Source of the DNA: JBEBXQ01 sp040391535
GTDB taxonomy: Bacteria > Bacteroidota > Bacteroidia > Cytophagales > Spirosomataceae
Assembly: GCA_040391535.1 (NCBI GenBank)
Contig: JBEBXQ010000104.1
Coordinates: 1-17,559, forward strand
DNA length: 17,559 nucleotides
Direction: 5' to 3'
The translations under genes were made by a program, and so were the position numbers. The notes below the pieces were generated by a model, which saw only the letters and a program-made list of their open reading frames with translations, searched no databases and was not told where the DNA came from. Of this stretch, positions 8,715 through 16,153 are shown in pieces. Position 1 is the stretch's first letter; every line of letters begins with the position of its first letter.

Positions 8715-8750
8715 AAAGCCTCTGCTATATTTTGTAGCGGAGGCTTTTTT
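8715..8750 (+). terminator. Rho-independent terminator after the oxidoreductase operon
   Basis: Bases 8715-8727 (AAAGCCTCTGCTA) pair with 8735-8747 (TAGCGGAGGCTTT) to give a 13-bp stem with one G-U pair and a 7-base loop, and the run continues as six Ts to 8750. It lies 20 bases after the stop of the third oxidoreductase and marks the end of the operon-like region. Textbook structure, seen directly. Confidence 0.9.
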
Positions 8751-8837
8751 GTGTTGGATTTTTGTAAATCTCCTTCCTGTTCCGACTAAAAAACAGTATT
8801 TTGAAAAAGAATTACGGACTGTTTATTTACACATCTG

Positions 8838-9908
8838 ATGAGTGTTTTACTGATCTTTCTGATTGTCTTTATACCCCTCGGACTCTATATCTGGCGCATG
8901 CTGGTGTTTACAAAGAACACTGTCGGGGAAAATTCGCCGTTTGAGCGTGTCAGAACTTTCTCAGGACAAAGCCTCAAAGGAATTTACTTTGACCTGATGG
9001 TGACAGGGTATTTGTCGGTCATATCTGTGTTTCTGATCGGTGTAATTTTTTACGCCTTTCAAAATACCCATCAATGGATCATTCCAAAGCCGTTTGCTTA
9101 TTTGCTGTTATCGGGCTTTACCTTTTTCATAGCTTATGTAATCATTGTTCAATGGGTCATTATCAGAGATTATCGGAAATTCGGCCCCCGTTACGATTTT
9201 ACGTTTTATCCTGAAGACAGAAGTATATTATTGCATCAGCATAACCGTATCATCAGGCATGAGGATGTTCAGAAAATTGAAATGGTAACCAATGACCATT
9301 CAAAGCTGTTAAGATATTATATTCGTTATATCCTTAACGATGGTTTCAGTTTTATTGTGGTTGATTATCATCCCGCGGCTTCACTTCTGAGAGAATTTCT
9401 GAAAACAGATAAAGTCCCGTTTTCTTATCAGGTCACGAATTTACCTTTGATTCAAAGGAACCGATATCGGTTCCTCCGGCAGATTAATACCTTTTTAAAC
9501 CGGCGTTTTGTTCCGGAAACCATAATACTCAGTATTTTGCTTGGCCTTTTGTTTTATATTTCAAAGGATTACAGCAAGGAAACAGCGTTTGAAAAGAGCC
9601 TGCCGGCAAAGGAAGTGGAAGTGGTAAATGGTACAATCGGTTCGGGTAAAAAAGGTGGTAAGGCATATATGATCTCATTTCTTTATGAAGGGCGCCGCTA
9701 TTGGAAAAAGGTTCATAGAAGAGACTATTTTCAGGCTTTGCAGACCCGGAAAGTCAGTTTCCTGTATAGCGAGCAAAACGATACATTTTTGGTGAAAGGA
9801 GAATCTTATCGTCACCATCTGTTTTTATTATGGATGCTGGGCATTATTGCTTTTTTTCTGACAATGAGGATTATCTATTTAATCGTTTTTCCCAAAACCT
9901 TTCATTAA
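8838..9908 (+). CDS. Uncharacterised five-helix membrane protein with a possible PH-like middle domain
   Basis: I do not recognise this 356-residue protein. Hydrophobic segments suited to span a membrane lie at about residues 3-24, 53-74, 86-109, 227-243 and 327-351. Between the third and fourth is a soluble stretch (about 117-215) starting FTFYPEDRSILLHQHNRIIRHEDVQKIEMV, whose strand-strand-helix flow recalls small PH-like domains in bacterial membrane proteins; this is a resemblance only. A second soluble stretch (about 258-322) starts EVEVVNGTIGSGKKGG, contains FLYEGRRYWKKVHRRDY, and looks like a small beta domain. Arg and Lys are frequent in the soluble loops. The gene stands alone between a terminator upstream and the -7 element of the DUF5916 gene downstream. 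Nothing in the context links it to SusCD. It is certainly coding, given the sustained amino-acid pattern, but its role is unknown. Confidence 0.85.
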   Translation: MSVLLIFLIVFIPLGLYIWRMLVFTKNTVGENSPFERVRTFSGQSLKGIYFDLMVTGYLSVISVFLIGVIFYAFQNTHQWIIPKPFAYLLLSGFTFFIAYVIIVQWVIIRDYRKFGPRYDFTFYPEDRSILLHQHNRIIRHEDVQKIEMVTNDHSKLLRYYIRYILNDGFSFIVVDYHPAASLLREFLKTDKVPFSYQVTNLPLIQRNRYRFLRQINTFLNRRFVPETIILSILLGLLFYISKDYSKETAFEKSLPAKEVEVVNGTIGSGKKGGKAYMISFLYEGRRYWKKVHRRDYFQALQTRKVSFLYSEQNDTFLVKGESYRHHLFLLWMLGIIAFFLTMRIIYLIVFPKTFH

Positions 9909-9918
9909 ACAATTTCAT

Positions 9919-9926
9919 TATCTTTG
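9919..9926 (+). promoter_or_regulatory. Bacteroidota-type -7 promoter element for the DUF5916 gene
   Basis: TATCTTTG matches the Bacteroidota -7 consensus TAnnTTTG exactly, 10 bases after the preceding stop codon. No TTG is found at the usual distance upstream, so the -33 element is weak or absent. It would give a leader of roughly 80 bases before the GTG start at 10016. Confidence 0.45.
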
Positions 9927-10015
9927 GCACCACAAAATCCGGGCAGCGTAAATTTTGCTTACCGGCTGCTTTTAAGTGTGTTGTCAGATTAGTTTATTTA
10001 AAATTCCCCAACCCG

Positions 10016-12232
10016 GTGTCCCTTAAATCTACGTTTACCAGTTTGCTGCTTTGCCTGGCGTTCTTCCAAAGCTATGCTCAGGAAGGAAAACCCAATGAAA
10101 ATTACAGATACCATATTTTTAAAGCCAAGTCGCCTGTTGTCGTGGATGGGGTAGCTGATGAAGCCGCCTGGCAGAATATTGAAGTCGCCAACGATTTCTT
10201 TATGATGCAGCCCATGGATACCAGTAAGGCTAACGTCAAAACCGATGTAATGATGACCTACGATGAACATAATCTGTATATCCTGGTGATCAATCATAAG
10301 CCGGTCAACGGGAGCCTGGTAGTGGAGTCGCTGCGCCGTGACTTCAGTTTCAATAAGAATGACAATTTCCTGCTTTTTATGGACACCTTCGATGACCGTA
10401 CCAATGGTTTTTCGTTTGGTGCCAATGCTGCAGGGGCTCCATGGGATGGTCAGATGGTTGACGGAGGATCGGTGGATCTGAACTGGGAAAACCGATGGTT
10501 CAGCGCAGTAAAAAATGATCCTGACAAATGGGTCTGGGAAGCCGCTATTCCGTTTAAAAGTATTCGTTACAAACCCGGTATTACCCGGTGGGGTGTCAAT
10601 TTCAGCCGACTGGATCTCACAGCCTCTGAAAAATCGGCCTGGGCACCGGTACCACGGCATTTAGCTTCGGCCAACCTGGCTTATACCGGCGTGCTGGTAT
10701 GGGATCAGCCACCTCCGGCACCGGGACCTAATATTTCCATTATTCCTTACATGGCCGGGAGAGTCTCTAAAAATCACGCCGCCGGTGAACAAACCAGTAA
10801 AATAGGAGATATAGGCGGTGACGTGAAGATTGGTATAACTCCTTCCCTTAATCTGGACCTGACGGTCAATCCTGATTTCTCGCAGGTGGAGGTAGACGTA
10901 CAGCAGACTAACCTCGACCGGTTTGAACTCTTTTATCCTGAACGAAGACAGTTTTTCCTGGAAAACGCGGATATATTCGCCAATTTCGGATATGCTTCCG
11001 CACGTCCGTTTTTTTCAAGGCGGATCGGCCTTGATGCACCTATTCAGTTCGGAGCGAGGCTTAGCGGTAAGCTGGATAAAAACTGGCGGATCGGTATTAT
11101 GGACACCCAGACAGCCGCCAAAGATACCATGCCGGTGCAAAATTATGCCGTAATGGCCTTACAGAGGCGGGTTTTTGCCCGTTCCAATGTACGGTTGATG
11201 TTTGTCAATAAGCAAGCGATTAATTACGACAAGGAAAGAAACCGTTCGTTTAACGAATACAACCGAAACCTGGGAGCCGAGTTTAACCTGGCTTCCCGTA
11301 ATAATATCTGGACCGGGAAAGTGATGTTTTTCAAATCCTTCACCGAAGGAGCGCTGTATGAGCGGCTGAAGCAGCATACTACGCCCCGCTTTACCGACGG
11401 ATGGGTACATGCCGCAGATATTATGTTCAACAAGCCGCACTTTTTCTGGCAATGGCAACACGAACATGCCGGCTCTAATTATAATGCCGAGGTGGGATAT
11501 GTGCCGAATGCGGTGAGGGGGCGCTATACCAAAATCAATCCTAATATTGGTTATTTATTCTACGTTAAATCGCCCGTTCTGATCAGTCACGGCCCTAAGC
11601 TGGTGACGACGGCCTACTGGGATGAAAAATTCAAAAACAGTGATTATGAATTTAAGTTTTCCTATAACTTCAATTTTCTTAACCGCGCTACAGCAGCCTT
11701 ATGGGCTTCCAATTCCTTTGTGAGGTTATTGTCGCCCTTTGATCCTACCAATTCCGGAAGGGAAAAACTGAAAGCCGGAACAGAACACACCTGGAATACG
11801 GCCGGGTTTGAATATATCTCCGAACCTCAGCGAACTTTTACCTATGCGCTTTACGGACAAACCGGCAGCTACTATAACGAGGGTGCCCGGCATCACTTCC
11901 GGGCTGATCTGGGGTATCGTTTCCAGCCCTATGTAGCCATTACCATGAGCGGTAATTATAATGATATCCGGTTGGCTGATAAAGGTGAGCATGTGAATTT
12001 CTGGCTCGTAGGCCCCCGTATTGATGTTACGTTCCGCAATAACCTGTTCCTGACTACCTTCGTGCAGTACAATGAACAGGCGGATAACATGAATCTAAAT
12101 GCCCGTTTTCAATGGCGGTTTAAGCCTGCTTCGGATTTTTATCTGGTGTATACAGACAATTATCTTCCTGAAAACATGCAGGTGAAAAACCGGGCGCTGG
12201 TACTGAAACTGACGTATTGGCTGAACCTTTAA
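10016..12232 (+). CDS. CBM9-like domain/DUF5916 outer membrane protein (GTG start)
   Basis: I place the start at GTG 10016, giving 738 residues. From there the protein begins with a clean signal peptide (MSLKSTFTSLLLCLAFFQSYA, cut before QE), whereas the longer frame from 9830 overlaps the previous gene and adds implausible residues. After the signal is a family-9 carbohydrate-binding-like domain (about 40-230) with VVVDGVADEAAW (41-52), a WENRWFSAVKNDPDKWVWEAAIPFKSIRY stretch and a GVNFSRLD segment. The remainder (about 235-738) is the DUF5916 region: strand-rich, with DLTVNPDFSQVEVDVQQTNLDRFELFYPERRQFFLEN as its hallmark and many aromatic alternating strands, consistent with a beta-barrel ending in LKLTYWLNL. 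Members are common in Bacteroidota and no activity is known to me for this one. The metallophosphoesterase gene starts 13 bases after its stop, so the two probably share a transcript. Confidence 0.9.
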   Translation: MSLKSTFTSLLLCLAFFQSYAQEGKPNENYRYHIFKAKSPVVVDGVADEAAWQNIEVANDFFMMQPMDTSKANVKTDVMMTYDEHNLYILVINHKPVNGSLVVESLRRDFSFNKNDNFLLFMDTFDDRTNGFSFGANAAGAPWDGQMVDGGSVDLNWENRWFSAVKNDPDKWVWEAAIPFKSIRYKPGITRWGVNFSRLDLTASEKSAWAPVPRHLASANLAYTGVLVWDQPPPAPGPNISIIPYMAGRVSKNHAAGEQTSKIGDIGGDVKIGITPSLNLDLTVNPDFSQVEVDVQQTNLDRFELFYPERRQFFLENADIFANFGYASARPFFSRRIGLDAPIQFGARLSGKLDKNWRIGIMDTQTAAKDTMPVQNYAVMALQRRVFARSNVRLMFVNKQAINYDKERNRSFNEYNRNLGAEFNLASRNNIWTGKVMFFKSFTEGALYERLKQHTTPRFTDGWVHAADIMFNKPHFFWQWQHEHAGSNYNAEVGYVPNAVRGRYTKINPNIGYLFYVKSPVLISHGPKLVTTAYWDEKFKNSDYEFKFSYNFNFLNRATAALWASNSFVRLLSPFDPTNSGREKLKAGTEHTWNTAGFEYISEPQRTFTYALYGQTGSYYNEGARHHFRADLGYRFQPYVAITMSGNYNDIRLADKGEHVNFWLVGPRIDVTFRNNLFLTTFVQYNEQADNMNLNARFQWRFKPASDFYLVYTDNYLPENMQVKNRALVLKLTYWLNL

Positions 12233-12245
12233 CCGTTTGAACAGG

Positions 12246-13151
12246 ATGTTGTTTAAGAAAATATTCCGGCTTTTTGCGTTTGTTTTAAGTCTGTCCGGGT
12301 CATTCGTCAGCCTTGCACAGGAAAAAAACACGATGCTTTTCAGTTTTGGTGTGATTACGGACGTTCAGTATTATGACGGCGAAACGGCTGGTACCCGCCA
12401 TTATCGTTCTTCTCCGGCAAAGCTGAGCGCGATTACTGATTCCCTGAATCAGCAGAACGTTGATTTTGTCATTCATCTGGGGGATCTGATTGACCGGAAT
12501 TTCGAAAGCTTTGATCCGTTACTGGCCATTCTCGGAAAACTGAACATGCCATTGTACCACGTATTGGGTAATCATGATTTTTCGGTTAAGCAGGAGGAAA
12601 TTAAATCTGTTCCCGGAAAACTGGGTATGCCTGCGCGCTATTATGCCATTACCCACAAAGGCGTAAGGTTTATCCTGCTGGACGGGAATGATCAGAGCGT
12701 TTACGGACAAAAGAATGGCAGTAAGGAACATAAAGCGGCTGTTCAAAAGCTCGGATCCATGAAGCTTACCCAAGCGCCGAACGCGCAGGAGTGGAACGGT
12801 GGTATAGGTGGCAAACAATTGAAATGGCTGAAAAAGCAGCTGGACGATGCTCAGCAGAAACAGGAACGGGTACTTATCGGCTGTCATTTCCCCTTACTTC
12901 CCGAAGGCGATGCGCATAATCTGTGGAATGATACTGAAATCAGAACATTACTGGCTGGCTACCCTCATATTAAGGCATGGTTCAACGGGCATAACCACAA
13001 AGGAAATTACGGCTTTGCCGACGGCATTCATTACGTCAATTTCAAAGGGATTGTAGAAAAAACGGATACACCGTGGTCGGTGGTGGAGGTATATGCTGAC
13101 CACCTGATTATTAATGGCTTTGGTGCAGAACCGGATCGGTTACTGGATTAA
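12246..13151 (+). CDS. Secreted metallophosphoesterase resembling Mn-dependent ADP-ribose/CDP-alcohol diphosphatase
   Basis: A 301-residue protein from ATG 12246; a TTG three codons upstream (12237) is possible but adds nothing. A signal peptide (residues 1-24, SLAQ cleavage region) sends it out of the cytoplasm. Calcineurin-like metal motifs are all present: D39-V-Q41 in place of the usual D-x-H, G79-D80 with N85 following (HLGDLIDRN), G108-N109-H110-D111, H214 in GCHFP, and G248-H249-N250-H251. The D-x-Q first motif, the RHYRSS stretch after it and the ending GIHYVNFKGIVE...PDRLLD closely recall the ADPRM family, which hydrolyses ADP-ribose, CDP-alcohols and related diphosphates. The vertebrate enzyme is cytosolic; export here would imply scavenging of nucleotide diphosphates in the periplasm. 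That assignment is from family likeness. It lies 13 bases after the DUF5916 gene and converges with the DUF5686 gene. Confidence 0.85.
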   Translation: MLFKKIFRLFAFVLSLSGSFVSLAQEKNTMLFSFGVITDVQYYDGETAGTRHYRSSPAKLSAITDSLNQQNVDFVIHLGDLIDRNFESFDPLLAILGKLNMPLYHVLGNHDFSVKQEEIKSVPGKLGMPARYYAITHKGVRFILLDGNDQSVYGQKNGSKEHKAAVQKLGSMKLTQAPNAQEWNGGIGGKQLKWLKKQLDDAQQKQERVLIGCHFPLLPEGDAHNLWNDTEIRTLLAGYPHIKAWFNGHNHKGNYGFADGIHYVNFKGIVEKTDTPWSVVEVYADHLIINGFGAEPDRLLD

Positions 13152-13166
13152 CTTCGGTTCCGCACC
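13122..13166. terminator. Candidate bidirectional stem-loop between convergent genes
   Basis: GGTGCAGAACCG (13122-13133) pairs with CGGTTCCGCACC (13155-13166): 12 positions with one mismatch and a 21-base loop. It covers the last codons of the metallophosphoesterase gene and the gap to the stop of the convergent DUF5686 gene. The mismatch becomes a G-U pair in the minus-strand RNA. No T-run follows on either side, so termination is uncertain. Confidence 0.35.
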
Positions 13167-13176
13167 TGAAAGAAGG

Positions 13177-15873
13177 TTAAAACGGCAGATTCATCGTCGT
13201 TCCGATCCGGAAAGTAGTGTGGCGGTGTTTCATATTTTCAAAACTGCCGACGACCTCTACCCGGAAGGGGAAACGTATCCCTACATCAAATCCATACCCC
13301 AGTTCGGTATAATTGCGGGAGGAAGGCGTTGCCAGGTAATGAACCTGAAGGGTCTCCTTAATGCCGTATTTTCTGAACCAGGTAAGCTGGGTAAATACTA
13401 ATTGCCTGAACTCTGACAAAATATGGACTTCAGCGAAACGCTGGTCGGTGCTTAAACGGTAGTAATCAAGCATTCGGAAAGTCCCGACCGGGTCACCTAA
13501 CTGAAAGAAAAACCGGTTGCCGGCAAAGTGATGAAAATCAGCAAAATGTACAGATGTATTGTTCAGGAAGGAACCTGCGGCTACCTGATAGTATAATTTG
13601 CTCTTAATGCCTGTTTCCAGCCCGTGCCTGACCTTCAGCTTCAGAAAATCATAATCCGCTTTACTTCCGGCCCATTCAGGGAAGCCTTTGCGGTAAGTAA
13701 ACGAAAACTCAGGTGAGTCATCTTTGTAGTAGGTCAGTTTTCCCTTTCTGATCCGGTATTGCTGCCAGGGTTTCCATGAAGCCGACACGCCCGCTGTTAA
13801 GGCCAGATGGTCAGGTTCATAAGCGGTATAGCTGAAATGTTCATTATCGGGAGTATTCGACGTGAATTCACGTTTTCTCCAGTTGATCCAACGGTATGGA
13901 TTTGTTTTTTCCAGATTGACAAGATTTTGCCTGTCGGCATATTCAACAAACACATTTACCTTGAAATGGTCATTTTGCTGCTGATGATCATACTGGAAAC
14001 GAACAAAGTCTTTCTGGTAAATTTTAGCAAAGTTCTGCTCAAAAAACAACGTTGTGACCGAGTTGAGAACGGGAGCAATCGGATTTTCAGGATTAAACTG
14101 AGCAATTGCCCTTCCACCGCTGACAGACAGCCTGTTCCCGGTCCATTTGTATTCCAGTTCTCCGAGAGGGGCAACCTTATTGCGTGCAAAAGAATAGCGG
14201 GCAAGTGCATTCAACGCCAGTGAATACCCTTTTTTATGTTTCAGCGTATCGGCTTTGGCTGTATGCATTAGCGAAAACCCGGCGCGGTCGATTGTCCAGC
14301 CTTCCACTGTATTGACCTGTAAACCCTTGACCAGCCCCGTGTATTTCAATTTCCAGACCGGTTCTTTGCTGAGATTAAAAGTATGTCCCGTAAGTACATT
14401 GGTCAACGGGAATTTTTTACCTTTTCGCACCTGAACGCCTGCCTGGTCAGTATCGCTTTCTTCTTTGGTTTTGACTTCAGGCTTTCTGACCTTAACCAGG
14501 CTGTCCAGCCGCTTATAGCTGACACTTTCGGCTGTGCTCAAAGGTACGGTACGGATAGAGTCCCAATAAGCGATACCACGTCGGGTTGCCATCGAATCTA
14601 TTTCGGTTGACTGAACCCTCTTTTCGATCATATCCACATCTTCCCCTTTTTCCCGGGTGGCTTCGAAAGTCTGCTTGTCGTATTCTTTCATGATTTTCCG
14701 GAGATTACGGGCAGAGAATTTCTTCTGTCCGTTCATCAGCTCTTCCAGATTCTGATTTTTAATATCCCTGTTACTCAACCTGACAGGCTTCACTTCCTCC
14801 TTTTCTTTTTTTTCATCCAGCACTTCAATATCCTGTGCAAAAACCGGGTTGACTTTCAGGCTGGAAAAAGACTGGGAAATCACATAATCAGCTTTGCCTT
14901 TAATCCCGTATATTCCTCCGTCTGCATGGAACTGCTGATTGACCGGCACCCATACCTGCTGCACCGGTGCATAGAGCTGTTTTATTTTCAGGCCGATACC
15001 CGTTTTTACCGTTTCCAGGTCCAGGCTGTGAATACACCACAGGTTTTCTATTATATGAATGGTTCCTCTGAAAACGCCATCACCGTAAGCGCGCGGGATC
15101 ACTTTTATTTTGTTTACCTCTATGCCATGCTCACGGAAAGACCCGAGGTATTCAAATTTATAATAGGAAAAAGCTTTAGGAGAAAGCGGAGATACGTTAC
15201 CCACCACATCGGGTTTATAAAAACTGCTGAGCAGGTATTCGTTCGGATTGGCAAAATTGTTATCCTGACTATTGCGTGAGGCAAGTACCTTCTGCTTATA
15301 GATATTCGGCTGCTGAAATTCAATTTCTGAAATCGTTTCATTGAGGATCGGGACGCCCTTTTTGAAATTTTCTTCTTTGGCGATCTTTTCCAGTTCCTTT
15401 TTGTAGAGGAATTCAAAGGGTAAATCTGTGATAACGACGGAAGATTTAGTATAGGCTTTGGCTTTATAGCTTTCTACTTGCAGGGAATGATACCTGCTTT
15501 TGGCAATGGCCCGGCGCATAATGGTATAGGCCGGATCTTCGTTACGCGCGCCGATCTTCAGTTCGGCAAGATCAAGTGCCTGCTCGGCCAGTACAGCGTC
15601 AAAAGTAACTGTTTCTGAGGTGATGGTAATGGCTTTCATACCACTCTGATAACCCAGATACTGGAATACAATTTCATAATAGCCGGGTTTCAGATCAAGA
15701 CGGTATTGACCGTCTTCATTGGCCATCGTGCCCTGCTCAGTTCCTCTGACAGCCACAGCGGCAAACGGCAGCATTTCTCCTTTCTGGTTTTTGACAGTTC
15801 CCTGTATTCCCGTTTGAGCAATAAGGCTGGCAGGAATAATAAGTATTAAAATGAGCGATAAAAAACGATTCAT
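13177..15873 (-). CDS. DUF5686 family outer membrane protein with N-terminal carboxypeptidase-regulatory-like domain
   Basis: An 898-residue protein on the minus strand. A signal peptide (about residues 1-19, LIAQ cleavage site) precedes a carboxypeptidase-regulatory-like beta sandwich (about 22-97) marked by IQGTVKNQKGEMLPFAAVAVRG, EDGQYRLDLKPGYYEIVFQYLGY and an ending LAEQALDLAEL. The DUF5686 part begins around residue 112 (DPAYTIMRRAIAKSRYHS) and runs to the end. A charged stretch near 350-470, rich in Lys and Glu, separates an N-terminal half from a C-terminal strand-rich half with alternating aromatic residues that ends in Phe, consistent with an outer-membrane barrel. The carboxypeptidase-like domain resembles the one found on SusC proteins, but there is no TonB plug. 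The role of the family is unknown to me; it is widespread in Bacteroidota. A matching -7 element lies 24 bases upstream of the start. Confidence 0.92.
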   Translation of the reverse strand: MNRFLSLILILIIPASLIAQTGIQGTVKNQKGEMLPFAAVAVRGTEQGTMANEDGQYRLDLKPGYYEIVFQYLGYQSGMKAITITSETVTFDAVLAEQALDLAELKIGARNEDPAYTIMRRAIAKSRYHSLQVESYKAKAYTKSSVVITDLPFEFLYKKELEKIAKEENFKKGVPILNETISEIEFQQPNIYKQKVLASRNSQDNNFANPNEYLLSSFYKPDVVGNVSPLSPKAFSYYKFEYLGSFREHGIEVNKIKVIPRAYGDGVFRGTIHIIENLWCIHSLDLETVKTGIGLKIKQLYAPVQQVWVPVNQQFHADGGIYGIKGKADYVISQSFSSLKVNPVFAQDIEVLDEKKEKEEVKPVRLSNRDIKNQNLEELMNGQKKFSARNLRKIMKEYDKQTFEATREKGEDVDMIEKRVQSTEIDSMATRRGIAYWDSIRTVPLSTAESVSYKRLDSLVKVRKPEVKTKEESDTDQAGVQVRKGKKFPLTNVLTGHTFNLSKEPVWKLKYTGLVKGLQVNTVEGWTIDRAGFSLMHTAKADTLKHKKGYSLALNALARYSFARNKVAPLGELEYKWTGNRLSVSGGRAIAQFNPENPIAPVLNSVTTLFFEQNFAKIYQKDFVRFQYDHQQQNDHFKVNVFVEYADRQNLVNLEKTNPYRWINWRKREFTSNTPDNEHFSYTAYEPDHLALTAGVSASWKPWQQYRIRKGKLTYYKDDSPEFSFTYRKGFPEWAGSKADYDFLKLKVRHGLETGIKSKLYYQVAAGSFLNNTSVHFADFHHFAGNRFFFQLGDPVGTFRMLDYYRLSTDQRFAEVHILSEFRQLVFTQLTWFRKYGIKETLQVHYLATPSSRNYTELGYGFDVGIRFPFRVEVVGSFENMKHRHTTFRIGTTMNLPF

Positions 15874-15897
15874 AAATCTTCATGGTATGAGTAATGG

Positions 15898-15905
15898 CAA
15901 ATGTA
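15898..15905 (-). promoter_or_regulatory. Bacteroidota-type -7 promoter element for the DUF5686 gene
   Basis: On the minus strand the bases read TACATTTG, an exact match to TAnnTTTG, ending 24 bases before the ATG at 15873. A clean TTG at the expected -33 distance is lacking (CTG is the nearest). Position and exact match make it the best promoter candidate for this gene, with a leader of about 20 bases. Confidence 0.5.
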
Positions 15906-16013
15906 AATAAATTGGCTGTATATCAGTTTGCTTTATCAACCTTCAGGACAATTGCTGCTTTCAGCGGTCTGGTTATTATTCAGATGACTGCCGCAGGCAA
16001 AAGGATGCACAAA

Positions 16014-16131
16014 CAGGTATCAGCGGAAAAATAACCTGATGAATGAGCTGTCAGGTAGTTAAAGCCAGCTTAACTCAAAATTAATTTTTATGGATAGTCT
16101 CAGGGTTGTGATTGGCAGTAGTACAGGTAGT
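16014..16131 (+). repeat. Short direct repeats and a small dyad in the divergent intergenic region
   Basis: The 280 bases between the divergent DUF5686 and phosphatase-like genes hold CAGGTAGT twice (16052-16059 and 16124-16131) and a partial CAGGTAT copy (16014-16020). An imperfect dyad GTTAAAGC-CA-GCTTAAC lies at 16058-16074 and touches the first repeat. They could be operators, but eight-base repeats can occur by chance. No gene is seen in this gap. Confidence 0.2.
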
Positions 16132-16153
16132 ATAATCACTTTAACCGACTTGC

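Noticed and set aside
8757..8764. GATTTTTG as a -7 element for the unknown membrane protein gene
   Set aside because: One mismatch at the most conserved first base, no -33 partner, and it directly abuts the terminator U-tract.
9830..10015. N-terminal extension of the DUF5916 frame starting inside the preceding gene
   Set aside because: The extension gives no sensible N-terminus, overlaps the preceding gene in another frame, and a signal peptide appears right at the GTG at 10016.
12237..12245. TTG start three codons upstream for the metallophosphoesterase
   Set aside because: ATG at 12246 gives the same signal peptide and is the simpler start.
16106..16136. TTGTGA/TATAAT as an enterobacterial-type sigma-70 promoter for the phosphatase-like gene
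   Set aside because: The spacer is 19 bases and this consensus is not the one used by Bacteroidota housekeeping sigma factors, so a TATAAT match in AT-rich DNA is weak evidence.
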